This document shows, piece by piece, positions 49,131 through 56,383 of a stretch of DNA of 64,000 nucleotides; within the stretch, counting starts at the first letter, position 1, and every line of letters begins with the position of its first letter. The translations under genes were made by a program, and so were the position numbers. This stretch comes from a virus, in IMG/VR virus record IMGVR_UViG_3300020448_000002, positions 1 through 64,000 of that record; one strand, written 5' to 3'. The notes beneath the pieces were generated by a model. That model was not told where the DNA came from. It did no database searches and worked only from the letters and a program-made list of their open reading frames with translations.

Positions 49131-49295
49131 ATGACCAGAGCAGAATATGAGTTATTATACTCAGCATTTAAAAGTTATAGACCATTTATGACGGATGCAG
49201 AGGAAGTGATGAGCGAGAAAATTCTTGATGACATTTTCTATCCATCCTTTGATGCACTTAAAAATGTATCTGAACCAGAGTTGCCAGTAGTATGA
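49131..49295 (+). CDS. Very small protein, 54 aa
   Basis: MTRAEYELLYSAFKSYRPFM then AEEVMSEKILDDIFYPSFDA. ATGA overlap with the next gene. Function unknown. Confidence 0.5.
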   Translation: MTRAEYELLYSAFKSYRPFMTDAEEVMSEKILDDIFYPSFDALKNVSEPELPVV

Positions 49296-49507
49296 AAAAC
49301 TACGATAAGAAAAACTCAAAAGAGAGAACATACAAGTGTTTTGAGCAAATCGGTATAGGAGACACCGTACGATATTTTAAGGAATATGGGCAAATCATCC
49401 TACGTCTAGACGAAACTAGGCAAGTTTATCTCACTAACGATAAACACTATATGCTTCCAATTAACTGGAAGAAAACTAAAGTAATTTCACTTATTAATGA
49501 GGATTAA
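49292..49507 (+). CDS. Small basic hypothetical protein, 71 aa
   Basis: MKNYDKKNSKERTYKCFEQI, GIGDTVRYFKEYGQIILRLD then HYMLPINWKKTKVISL. A beta-rich small domain of SH3-like appearance. Function unknown. Confidence 0.55.
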   Translation: MKNYDKKNSKERTYKCFEQIGIGDTVRYFKEYGQIILRLDETRQVYLTNDKHYMLPINWKKTKVISLINED

Positions 49508-49512
49508 CTAAA

Positions 49513-49740
49513 ATGTGTCAACTTGAATTTATGACTGAAGTCTTGAGTGACTATTGCACAGTTGAAAAATTGCCCTTTATGTCAGCATCCGATATTTTGG
49601 TTATGTATCGCAGTATTCTTACAGAATCTCAAAGGGAGTGGTTACGCAATTATATTGAAATTTGGGATGTAATACAAGAGAATGAAAACCAATCTTATGG
49701 AAGTGTGGATGCTCGCCCGATTTTTTTAACCTCTATATAA
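49513..49740 (+). CDS. Small hypothetical protein, 75 aa
   Basis: MCQLEFMTEVLSDYCTVEKL, MSASDILVMYRSILTESQRE then WLRNYIEIWDVIQ. Helical. Function unknown. Confidence 0.55.
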   Translation: MCQLEFMTEVLSDYCTVEKLPFMSASDILVMYRSILTESQREWLRNYIEIWDVIQENENQSYGSVDARPIFLTSI

Positions 49741-49743
49741 TGT

Positions 49744-49983
49744 ATGTCAACACATTTTCAATTAATACCTTGGACAGAATTATGTCACGCTATTGACTTG
49801 ATACGATATGAAGAGGACAATAAAGCAACTATGACTTATGCACAGTTACAAAAGTTCCTGGAAACCCTAACACCAGAGCAATTAAATAACGAGGTAGTCA
49901 TATATGATAAGGACGTTGAGGACTATTGCAAAGCGGATGCAAATTTAATAATCAAGAATGACAAGATTTATATAGGGATATAA
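49744..49983 (+). CDS. Small hypothetical protein, 79 aa
   Basis: MSTHFQLIPWTELCHAIDLI, MTYAQLQKFLETLTPEQLNN and EVVIYDKDVEDYCKADANLI. The C-terminal part (a beta strand with KDVEDY then LIIKNDKIYIGI) looks like a small metal-or-ligand-binding beta unit. Function unknown. Confidence 0.55.
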   Translation: MSTHFQLIPWTELCHAIDLIRYEEDNKATMTYAQLQKFLETLTPEQLNNEVVIYDKDVEDYCKADANLIIKNDKIYIGI

Positions 49984-49985
49984 AA

Positions 49986-50225
49986 ATGACTCTCGACCAT
50001 TACAATTTCATGAAAGGGGAATTAATCGAAGTCAATAACGATATAGGGAGAATAAATTTTATATGCGAAGAATACATAACAGTAACAACAAAGCATGAAA
50101 AGAACGATACATATAAAAAAGGATATAAAGAGACTAACGTATTAGTAAGCAAGGCATATTGGAATCAAATTAAATTTATTACTAGAGAGAAACTTATCAG
50201 AGTAACGAATGAACAGAAACAATAA
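49986..50225 (+). CDS. Small basic beta-rich protein, 79 aa
   Basis: MTLDHYNFMKGELIEVNNDI, GRINFICEEYITVTTKHEKN and LVSKAYWNQIKFITREKLIR. All-beta SH3-like appearance (a loop with GRINFICEEYITV). Overlaps the next gene by 17 bases. Function unknown. Confidence 0.55.
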   Translation: MTLDHYNFMKGELIEVNNDIGRINFICEEYITVTTKHEKNDTYKKGYKETNVLVSKAYWNQIKFITREKLIRVTNEQKQ

Positions 50226-50385
50226 ACCAATACTATTGAAAACGTCCGCAGATAAAATACGATACACTTTTACCGTACTCAAGTATATCATAATAGACAT
50301 ATGGGAGTCAATCAGAATAAACAAATATTATCGAAAATCATTAGAGGATGATTCAATATCGAAACCAAAAGAGGATATTAATTAA
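50209..50385 (+). CDS. Small basic protein, 58 aa
   Basis: MNRNNKPILLKTSADKIRYT then VLKYIIIDIWESIRINKYYR. A hydrophobic central helix flanked by basic residues suggests membrane association. Ends at 50385; the next 171 bases are non-coding. Confidence 0.5.
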   Translation: MNRNNKPILLKTSADKIRYTFTVLKYIIIDIWESIRINKYYRKSLEDDSISKPKEDIN

Positions 50386-50497
50386 TATTAAAATAAATTA
50401 GGTAGTGTTGTTGTTATCGTTATTAATATGCGATCTTAATACGGTCTTAGCGTGTAAACATACAACAGTCAAGCATCTCTCACAAATCTTAACAAAC

Positions 50498-50526
50498 TTG
50501 ACAGGCACAGAGATTTATGCCATAAT
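50498..50526 (+). promoter_or_regulatory. Strong sigma70 promoter
   Basis: TTGACA (50498-50503), 17 bases, CATAAT (50521-50526). A consensus -35 box, 30 bases before ATG 50557. Confidence 0.7.
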
Positions 50527-50556
50527 GGAGTATATTAGAAGTATGCCCAGTTGCCT

Positions 50557-50733
50557 ATGATTTTACCAGGAAAGTTTAAAACACTTGCCGATGGTTATCC
50601 AAATTTAAAAACTACTGAACTAATCGAATATTTTCAATTTCTTTTAGATACGGAACAAGTCACGGAGGAGACTCGGAGACATGTAGATTATTTTTTAATG
50701 GAAGGATTTTTGTACTATGTGCCAGTTGCATAA
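50557..50733 (+). CDS. Small hypothetical protein, 58 aa
   Basis: I choose ATG 50557 (MILPGKFKTLADGYPNLKTT); a TTG at 50551 would add two residues. Then ELIEYFQFLLDTEQVTEETR and HVDYFLMEGFLYYVPVA. Two helices. Served by the TTGACA promoter. Confidence 0.6.
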   Translation: MILPGKFKTLADGYPNLKTTELIEYFQFLLDTEQVTEETRRHVDYFLMEGFLYYVPVA

Positions 50734-50776
50734 GTGTCCACTATAGGGTGCACAGTAGGTAACTAAGGCTTATAAT
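50733..50776 (+). promoter_or_regulatory. Possible seventh AGTGGCACA-type promoter
   Basis: AGTG-TC-CACT dyad (50733-50742), 29 bases after AGTGTCCAC, then TATAAT (50771-50776). The box matches 6 of 9 bases but the spacing is the same and CCAGTT precedes it as in module 3. Confidence 0.4.
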
Positions 50777-50806
50777 AATAGTATACAAACAAAGGAACAT
50801 TTAAAA

Positions 50807-51037
50807 ATGAATCTTACACCAATCGCTGCTAATCAAACTGAAGTAGAGACAAAGAACGCTAGAGTATTTTTCAGTTATAGAACACCAGTTGCTGCTTATA
50901 TCTTTGGAGAGGGATTTGTAAAAACTTCTACTTGGTATTCAACTACAACTAGCAGACATTTAAACAAGTGGATAGGCAGAGACATTGTAGACACAGTTAA
51001 AGAGGTTCCACAGGAGTTACTTGACAACCTAGTATAA
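50807..51037 (+). CDS. Conserved phage protein of unknown function, 76 aa
   Basis: NARVFFSYRTPVAAYIFGEG and KTSTWYSTTTSRHLNKWIGR show the pattern SY.TPVA...G...KT..WS.TT.RH.NKW that I recognise from many T4-like and cyanophage genomes (DUF8033-like). A small beta-alpha domain; function unknown. Followed by a terminator that closes the small-gene region. Confidence 0.65.
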   Translation: MNLTPIAANQTEVETKNARVFFSYRTPVAAYIFGEGFVKTSTWYSTTTSRHLNKWIGRDIVDTVKEVPQELLDNLV

Positions 51038-51053
51038 GTATACTATAATACAG

Positions 51054-51075
51054 GGGACAGTTAAGTCCCTTTTTT
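51054..51075 (+). terminator. Rho-independent terminator
   Basis: GGGAC (51054-51058), AGTTAA, GTCCC (51065-51069), then six T. End of the small-gene block. Confidence 0.75.
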
Positions 51076-51079
51076 ATTG

Positions 51080-51102
51080 CCGACAGTTAGCCGTTCTGTC
51101 GG
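51080..51102 (+). other. Stable hairpin in the 51038-51212 gap
   Basis: CCGACAG (51080-51086), nine-base loop, CTGTCGG (51096-51102). A perfect seven-pair stem just after the terminator, without a T-run. The rest of this 175-base gap is C-run and A-run sequence with no gene. Confidence 0.55.
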
Positions 51103-51212
51103 TTATATTAATTCGGCCACTACCCTAACCTACAAAGGTTCCCCAAAGCGTGTGTGATATATAATTCAAAATAAAAAAATCCCCCATATAAAAAATTTCC
51201 CCAGAGGTAAAA

Positions 51213-51422
51213 ATGACAAGACAGGATGATCGTGTATGGTGTATTGAACAGTTGATAAGGAAAGAGGGGTTTTTAGATCCTAGAATGTATGAATGTGCAC
51301 AACAATGTGCTATATCTGGTAGACCTGAGAGTAAGGAATCTCTATATACATCATGGGAGGATTGGAAGAATATGCATCCTCAAGATTTTCCCCTTAACAA
51401 TAGTCAGAGAAATAAACTATGA
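51213..51422 (+). CDS. Small hypothetical protein, 69 aa
   Basis: CCAGAGG ribosome site. MTRQDDRVWCIEQLIRKEGF, DPRMYECAQQCAISGRPESK, SLYTSWEDWKNMHPQDF. Three cysteines. ATGA-coupled to the next gene. Function unknown. Confidence 0.6.
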   Translation: MTRQDDRVWCIEQLIRKEGFLDPRMYECAQQCAISGRPESKESLYTSWEDWKNMHPQDFPLNNSQRNKL

Positions 51423-51580
51423 GTAAAAGATTCACTACACGGTTAGAAGAAGATGACTATGGAGACCTCATCTTAACAATACCGTACGAAGTATGTGAAG
51501 AACTTGGTTGGACAACAGAGTGTGATTTATCATATGATATAACAGAGGATAGTTTTACATTGAAAAAATTAGAAGACTAA
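51419..51580 (+). CDS. Small AbrB-like protein, 53 aa
   Basis: DYGDLILTIPYEVCEELGWT and TECDLSYDITEDSFTLKKLE follow the swapped-hairpin AbrB/MazE pattern (hydrophobic-IP..hydrophobic..LG....d..l). If so it would bind DNA as a dimer; the resemblance is of fold type only. Confidence 0.5.
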   Translation: MSKRFTTRLEEDDYGDLILTIPYEVCEELGWTTECDLSYDITEDSFTLKKLED

Positions 51581-51583
51581 ATA
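51576..51583 (+). promoter_or_regulatory. Candidate late promoter ACTAAATA
   Basis: Late-word variant at the preceding stop, 25 bases before the next ATG. Confidence 0.4.
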
Positions 51584-51608
51584 GCCGTGAGGCATTTCTG
51601 AACTTACT

Positions 51609-51863
51609 ATGAGTTTTATTAAAGAACAGGTAAAAAGATTTTTTACTACAGGGAAGTGGGCACTCAAATTGATCTTCCTTGTAGTACTTGTTGAATTGGG
51701 TATAGTTGTTGGTGCTATTGCGACTCAAGAGTTAGATGAGAATGATAGCAATAACATCAAACACATCTTGTCTCTAGTTGCTACAAAGTCCTTTGCTTTA
51801 TATGCAGCAGAGAAAGGTAATGGTAATGATCGGTATGCTAAACTTAAAGAATCTGAAGCTTAA
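51609..51863 (+). CDS. Small membrane protein, 84 aa
   Basis: Basic start (MSFIKEQVKRFFTTGKWALK), one membrane segment (LIFLVVLVELGIVVGAIAT) and a helical soluble tail (NIKHILSLVATKSFALYAAE). Possibly a holin- or tail-associated protein; the single span and late context fit, but no family is recognised. Confidence 0.55.
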   Translation: MSFIKEQVKRFFTTGKWALKLIFLVVLVELGIVVGAIATQELDENDSNNIKHILSLVATKSFALYAAEKGNGNDRYAKLKESEA

Positions 51864-51954
51864 GAGACTCTTACAGAGGTCTTTTCCGAATAAAAAGATA
51901 GTGATTACAGATAATAAGGATGGTTCACAGACCATTTCTATTACTTAAATTCCC
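51835..51954 (+). CDS. Doubtful small basic ORF, 37-40 aa
   Basis: Frame from ATG 51835 (or 51826) to a TAA just before the next gene: MLNLKNLKLKRLLQRSFPNK then KIVITDNKDGSQTISIT. It overlaps the previous gene. The beta-strand-like end looks protein-like but the evidence is thin. It fills the gap 51864-51966. Confidence 0.3.
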
Positions 51955-51966
51955 GCGATCCACATT

Positions 51967-52575
51967 ATGCCGAGAATATTTGAATTATTTCCTACTCCTG
52001 TGTTTGAATCGGGGATTACTCCCTGTGAGGAGTGGGTGCGTTTCGCTTCCGATGTTCCATATGACCGTTATCCACGCGACCCGAACTCGATTTCGATTGA
52101 TAAGAACGTATTAGATAGTATTCCTGTACTAAAAGAAGAGATTACAAACGCTTGTAAGGTGTATGCATACGAGTATTTGGGAGTAATGGAGCACAATGAT
52201 GTTTATATTAGTCGTTCATGGTGTGTAAAACATGTGAAAGGGGACTGGGCGGGACTTCATGCTCATATAAACTCAATATGGAGTGGAATATATTACCTTA
52301 AGTGTGATGATCATAGTGGAAATGTAGTATTTGAGAAGAGTTGGGGACATAATACATGCTTTACTAGTACAATGCAACCTGATCATATGATTAATCATCT
52401 AAATCAGGACGCTTTTTCGTTTACTCCTGTAGATGGTAGTCTGTTAATCTTCCCTTCTCATCTTCAACATAAGGTATTAGAGAGTAATTCTGTAAAAGAT
52501 CGTTATTGTATTGCGTTTGATGTTTACATAAAAGGAGAAATAGGGTATACTAATGGTAATGGTATTACTCTATGA
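51967..52575 (+). CDS. 2OG-Fe(II) oxygenase family (no. 14)
   Basis: 202 residues with the complete family pattern: IFELFPTPVFESGI start, WAGLHAHINSIWSGIYYLKC (H.H..S.WSGIYYL), GNVVFEKSW, DGSLLIFPSHLQHKVLESNS (distal His) and DRYCIAFDVYI (Arg). Close in layout to the operon member at 33124. It lies in the late gp25-gp6 region. ATGA-coupled to the next gene. Confidence 0.82.
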   Translation: MPRIFELFPTPVFESGITPCEEWVRFASDVPYDRYPRDPNSISIDKNVLDSIPVLKEEITNACKVYAYEYLGVMEHNDVYISRSWCVKHVKGDWAGLHAHINSIWSGIYYLKCDDHSGNVVFEKSWGHNTCFTSTMQPDHMINHLNQDAFSFTPVDGSLLIFPSHLQHKVLESNSVKDRYCIAFDVYIKGEIGYTNGNGITL

Positions 52576-52787
52576 TTAGGGAATGTGGTAAATGTGGTGC
52601 TCGTTGGTTAGATGGGCAACTATATTGGGCAGATGGCAAGATGGCATGTCCTCATGATCTTGCAGGTCTCGTCTGTAATCTCACTGATCTAGTCGAAGAG
52701 GGTAATTGTATTAACCCCTGCAAAGGATCCACAAGTGGTATGACATGGAGACATCGTGAGATACTCCTAGATTACTACGATATATAA
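52572..52787 (+). CDS. Small Cys-rich (zinc-ribbon-like) protein, 71 aa
   Basis: MIRECGKCGARWLDGQLYWA has C..C, then KMACPHDLAGLVCNLTDLVE and GNCINPCKGSTSG. Six cysteines and a His in 50 residues suggest metal binding, but the order is not that of a standard ribbon. Function unknown. Confidence 0.5.
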   Translation: MIRECGKCGARWLDGQLYWADGKMACPHDLAGLVCNLTDLVEEGNCINPCKGSTSGMTWRHREILLDYYDI

Positions 52788-52798
52788 AAATAAACACT

Positions 52799-53014
52799 AT
52801 GGTTAACCTTAGAGATAAAATTCTCGCTTCTCAAATTAGTTACTATCAAGGATTAATTTGTAAACACCAACAAAATGTTGAGATCTATCTCAATCAACCT
52901 GTAGGTATTGGTGAGCATCCTGATGTAATGGGTGCAATAGACCAAGAAATTGCGGCTATCGCTCAAAATCATGAAAAGATTGACATTATCAATCACTATT
53001 TCTTAAATGCCTAA
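52799..53014 (+). CDS. Small helical hypothetical protein, 71 aa
   Basis: MVNLRDKILASQISYYQGLI, KHQQNVEIYLNQPVGIGEHP then MGAIDQEIAAIAQNHEKIDI. Helical hairpin typical of small late phage proteins. Overlaps the next start by 8 bases. Confidence 0.6.
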   Translation: MVNLRDKILASQISYYQGLICKHQQNVEIYLNQPVGIGEHPDVMGAIDQEIAAIAQNHEKIDIINHYFLNA

Positions 53015-53273
53015 GTACGAACTAGAAGGAGCATACGACGAACACTGGAGAGAACAATGGAAGTTCAACCAGACTGTTGGTGGTGCTTTGGAAGAGATCG
53101 CAAATAGACTTACAGAACTAGAAAAAACAGTCTCAGAACTGCCTACAAGTGACAAAACCTACTATAAAGCATACGGTTATAAGGATTATGACACCTTATA
53201 TGGCACTCTAGACACTATTTTTAAGCGTTTAGACGATTTAGAAGGCAAAAAACGCACTTTTGGTAAACTTTAA
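53007..53273 (+). CDS. Hypothetical coiled-coil protein, 88 aa
   Basis: YDEHWREQWKFNQTVGGALE, EIANRLTELEKTVSELPTSD, then YGTLDTIFKRLDDLEGKK. Two heptad-like helices separated by a Tyr/Lys linker. Function unknown. Confidence 0.6.
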   Translation: MPKYELEGAYDEHWREQWKFNQTVGGALEEIANRLTELEKTVSELPTSDKTYYKAYGYKDYDTLYGTLDTIFKRLDDLEGKKRTFGKL

Positions 53274-53283
53274 CCCTATTTTT

Positions 53284-53388
53284 ATGAAAAAACCTAAAAA
53301 AACACGTCAAGGTAACGGATTATGCACAAAAATTGCTGCTACATCACGAAATAAAGCAAAAAAACGTTATCGTGGTCAAGGTAAGTGA
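53284..53388 (+). CDS. Tiny strongly basic protein, 34 aa
   Basis: MKKPKKTRQGNGLCTKIAAT then KAKKRYRGQGK. Fourteen Lys/Arg in 34 residues. Overlaps the GTG start of the next gene. Small basic peptides ending YRGQGK occur next to baseplate genes in cyanophages as far as I recall; may bind DNA or RNA. Confidence 0.55.
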   Translation: MKKPKKTRQGNGLCTKIAATSRNKAKKRYRGQGK

Positions 53389-53579
53389 GTGACGCAATAA
53401 ATGAGGCTTGGAGTGAATCTAGGATCAACAAACCAAAAAAATATCCGATGCCATTATGGTTAACGGATGAAGAATTTGATAAAATGGTGGAATCTTTATG
53501 GATCAGAAGAAATTCAGATGATCTATGCAAAAAATTATGGACAAGAATGAGTGCAATAAAAGGTTGTTTGCCTGACTAA
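53385..53579 (+). CDS. Small hypothetical protein, 64 aa
   Basis: GTG start overlapping the basic peptide's stop (GTGA). MSDAINEAWSESRINKPKKY, MPLWLTDEEFDKMVESLWIR, SDDLCKKLWTRMSAIKGC. Helical. Function unknown. Confidence 0.6.
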   Translation: MSDAINEAWSESRINKPKKYPMPLWLTDEEFDKMVESLWIRRNSDDLCKKLWTRMSAIKGCLPD

Positions 53580-53582
53580 ATA
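53575..53582 (+). promoter_or_regulatory. Candidate late promoter ACTAAATA (SET-gp25-gp6)
   Basis: Late-word variant at the preceding stop, 21 bases before the GTG of the SET-domain gene. Confidence 0.45.
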
Positions 53583-53603
53583 TAATTAGTTAGATTATGG
53601 ATC

Positions 53604-53942
53604 GTGACTTATCAGGCATTACCTCAAGGATTGTACATTAAAGACTCTCCTGTAGCAGGGCAAGGCATATTTACTAGTAAATTCCTTGAAGTTGGCACAG
53701 AATTAGGTATGTCTCACATAGTTATCGCAGATGAGATCATTAGAACTCCTCTTGGAGGGTTTATTAACCATAATGATTTTCCAAACTGTGAAAAATTATG
53801 TCCAAGGGTGGAAAAAATGTATAATTTGACCAAAACCCATTATAAGTCAATAAAGAAATATTATGTAAAGGTTATTAAACCTATTGGTGAAGGTGAAGAA
53901 TTATTTTTGAATTACACTTTCTATAAGGTAAATGGCAATTAA
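53604..53942 (+). CDS. Small SET-domain protein (putative lysine methyltransferase)
   Basis: 112 residues, GTG start. The order of SET motifs is intact: AGQGIFTSKFLEVGTELG (18-35, motif I for S-adenosylmethionine), then GGFINHNDFPNCEKL (51-65, the NH...PN motif) and KVIKPIGEGEELFLNYTFY (89-107, GEEL..NY). It is a minimal domain without pre- or post-SET regions. SET enzymes methylate lysines of proteins; the target could be a virion, ribosomal or host protein. It overlaps gp25 by 11 bases and is co-expressed with baseplate genes. Confidence 0.8.
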   Translation: MTYQALPQGLYIKDSPVAGQGIFTSKFLEVGTELGMSHIVIADEIIRTPLGGFINHNDFPNCEKLCPRVEKMYNLTKTHYKSIKKYYVKVIKPIGEGEELFLNYTFYKVNGN

Positions 53943-54351
53943 AGAGGTAAGAGGTAATAAAGATAACCTTTCACGTGGTTTTAAAGACGTTGGTATGAGT
54001 TTTTTACTCAATGTCTTTACAAAAGATGCTGCGGTGGTGAAGAATGAGAATGCCATTAAACAATCTATCAAGAATTTAGTACTAACACAAAAGGGGGAAA
54101 AGTTGTTTCAACCTGAGCTAGGGTCTGGTGTATATGAATTACTCTTTGAACCTATGGATCCGTTTACAGCAGATTCTATTAGGGATGAGATAATAAATAC
54201 TCTTGGACAGTATGAACCTCGAATTAGTATTCTAGAGGTAGATGTGGAACCTAATGAAGACACTAACACGTTTGATGTTACGGTTGAATATAGAATTGTA
54301 GGACAACCTATAGTGGAAACAGTCAACTTCATCTTGCAGAGACCCGAATAA
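53932..54351 (+). CDS. 25: Baseplate wedge protein gp25
   Basis: 139 residues, T4 gp25 length (132). DVGMSFLLNVFTKDAAVVKN, AIKQSIKNLVLTQKGEKLFQ, PELGSGVYELLFEPMDPF and ILEVDVEPNEDTNTFDVTVE are the gp25/GpW signature. It links wedge to sheath as the sheath initiator. Its stop overlaps the gp6 start (TAATG). Confidence 0.93.
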   Translation: MAIKEVRGNKDNLSRGFKDVGMSFLLNVFTKDAAVVKNENAIKQSIKNLVLTQKGEKLFQPELGSGVYELLFEPMDPFTADSIRDEIINTLGQYEPRISILEVDVEPNEDTNTFDVTVEYRIVGQPIVETVNFILQRPE

Positions 54352-56378
54352 TGCAACCAAATAATTTAACAGCATTAGATTTTGGTGATATTAAGGCATC
54401 AATCAAATCATATCTAAGAACTAGGACAGAGTTTACCGATTATGACTTTGAAGGTGCTGCTTTATCATATCTAATAGACACATTAGCATATAATACCTAT
54501 TATACTGCCTTCAACGCTAATATGGCGATGAATGAGGCATTCTTACCATCCGCTACAGTAAGAGATAACGTTGTTAATATAGCAAAACTACTAAACTATG
54601 TTCCGACCTCTATAGTTGCTTCTAGGGCAACTGTATCGTTGGTAGTTCAATGTCAGCAAACAAGTGATGTATATCCAAGTACAGTAACCTTGAAAAAGGG
54701 TGCAATACTACAGGGTGGTTCCTTTATGTGGAACATTCTAGCAGATACTACAGTTTCTGTCGATCCAACAACAGGAATTGCAAACTTTAACAGTTTAGTT
54801 GTCAAACAGGGAACAATTCTTAACTTCTCATACGTAGTTAATACATTTGCTTCTCAAATTTACAAGATTCCTTCAGAAAATTGCGATATATCAACTTTAT
54901 CAGTTAATGTAAAAGCAACCGAGACATCCACAACCTCTGATTTATACACTAGAGTTGATACTATCAGTAATCTTACCGCTACATCACGTATTTACTTCAT
55001 CTCAGAAGGTGAGGACATGCGTTATGAGTTGAAATTTGGAGATGATAGTATTGGTAGAGCATTAAGTGATGGTGAGGTTGTAACACTAGAGTATCTTGTT
55101 ACTGACGGTGAACCTGCTAATGATGTCAATATATTCAACTTCATTGGTAGACTATCAGATAGTGCAGGTAGATCATATACTTCACAAGCGGTAACTATGA
55201 CTTTGAATGAGAAGTCAGGTTATGGAGAGAGTGCTGAGTCTATAGAATCTATTAAATATAATGCTCCTAGGTATTATTCCTCACAGTATAGAGCAGTAAC
55301 TGCTCAAGATTACGCAATCATCACTAAAAAAGTGTATGATAACGCACATTCCGTAGTTGCGTATGGTGGAGATTCACTAAATCCTCCAATTTACGGTAAA
55401 GTTTACATTGCTATTAAGACAAAGACAGGATCTTTGCTTAATGATCAAACTAAAAAGAGTATTGCTGCGGATTTACGCGGTTATGCGATGGCATCTATCG
55501 ACCCTGTGGTCATTGATCCAGAAAATGTATACATCTATCCTAAAGTTTTTGTACAATATGACACGGGATGCGGAAGTGATACATCAACTATTAAGACAAA
55601 TGTATCATCTGCAATAGAAGATTGGGCAACACAGACAGAAATAAACAACTTTAACTCAACATTTAGATCATCTGCATTTGAAAAGGCAATTACACTAGCA
55701 GACAAGTGTGTTAGTGACGTTTCACTTCAAACTACAGTATTACGATATATTCTACCTACTACCAATCAAACTAATACTTATAGCATCTCTACTGGATCCG
55801 CACTCTATAATAGTGCTCCTTCTAAAGACGGTAGTGATGGAACTAATCCAAAAGAACCAATTCTCCTATCAGGATCATTTAGAACATCAGATAGACCAGG
55901 TGTTGATCAACAGTTTGAAGATGATGGATACGGAAACTTGAGAACTTACTACAATACAGGAACAAGAAAGATCTATACTAATAATGCTGCAGGAACTTGT
56001 AACTATGATACTGGTGAAATTGCTTTTGGACCTGTTGCAATTATCGGTGCGGGTGCAAACTTCTCAACAACTGGTGTAAATATTACTAATACTTCTACAG
56101 GAGCAGGGTCTGTAACTGATTCAACATTACTTCCTGTAGATTTACAAATTCCCGTTCAATTTATTCCAGCGAACTCAAATAGCATTCCTGCCTCAACTCC
56201 TGGTACAATTATTAATATTGTGTTACCAGAAATCACAGTTGCACCTGTAGGAACCGCACCACCTCCCACTATACCACTAAATAGTTTGACACCGACTATT
56301 TTTGACCAGACACCATCAACTGTGGCAATCACAACAAGTCTGGGCAGCACAACTAACTTAAATACTACCTCTTATTAG
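54351..56378 (+). CDS. 6: Baseplate wedge protein gp6
   Basis: 675 residues (T4 gp6 is 660). The gp6/baseplate J start is clear: LTALDFGDIKASIKSYLRTR, FTDYDFEGAALSYLIDTLAY, NTYYTAFNANMAMNEAFLPS and VRDNVVNIAKLLNYVPTS. RYELKFGDDSIGRALSDGE and APRYYSSQYRAVTAQDYAII are the J-type core. The C-terminal ~150 residues are Thr/Pro/Ser-rich strands and end LGSTTNLNTTSY. Forms the dimers that ring the baseplate. Confidence 0.93.
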   Translation: MQPNNLTALDFGDIKASIKSYLRTRTEFTDYDFEGAALSYLIDTLAYNTYYTAFNANMAMNEAFLPSATVRDNVVNIAKLLNYVPTSIVASRATVSLVVQCQQTSDVYPSTVTLKKGAILQGGSFMWNILADTTVSVDPTTGIANFNSLVVKQGTILNFSYVVNTFASQIYKIPSENCDISTLSVNVKATETSTTSDLYTRVDTISNLTATSRIYFISEGEDMRYELKFGDDSIGRALSDGEVVTLEYLVTDGEPANDVNIFNFIGRLSDSAGRSYTSQAVTMTLNEKSGYGESAESIESIKYNAPRYYSSQYRAVTAQDYAIITKKVYDNAHSVVAYGGDSLNPPIYGKVYIAIKTKTGSLLNDQTKKSIAADLRGYAMASIDPVVIDPENVYIYPKVFVQYDTGCGSDTSTIKTNVSSAIEDWATQTEINNFNSTFRSSAFEKAITLADKCVSDVSLQTTVLRYILPTTNQTNTYSISTGSALYNSAPSKDGSDGTNPKEPILLSGSFRTSDRPGVDQQFEDDGYGNLRTYYNTGTRKIYTNNAAGTCNYDTGEIAFGPVAIIGAGANFSTTGVNITNTSTGAGSVTDSTLLPVDLQIPVQFIPANSNSIPASTPGTIINIVLPEITVAPVGTAPPPTIPLNSLTPTIFDQTPSTVAITTSLGSTTNLNTTSY

Positions 56379-56383
56379 AGTAG

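Noticed and set aside
50386-50556. A further small gene in the gap before the TTGACA promoter
   Set aside because: The only ATG frames stop within a few codons; nothing supported besides the promoter.
51920-52114. 64-codon plus frame before and within 2OG gene no. 14
   Set aside because: Mostly inside the oxygenase in another frame; Leu/Arg-rich product without structure.
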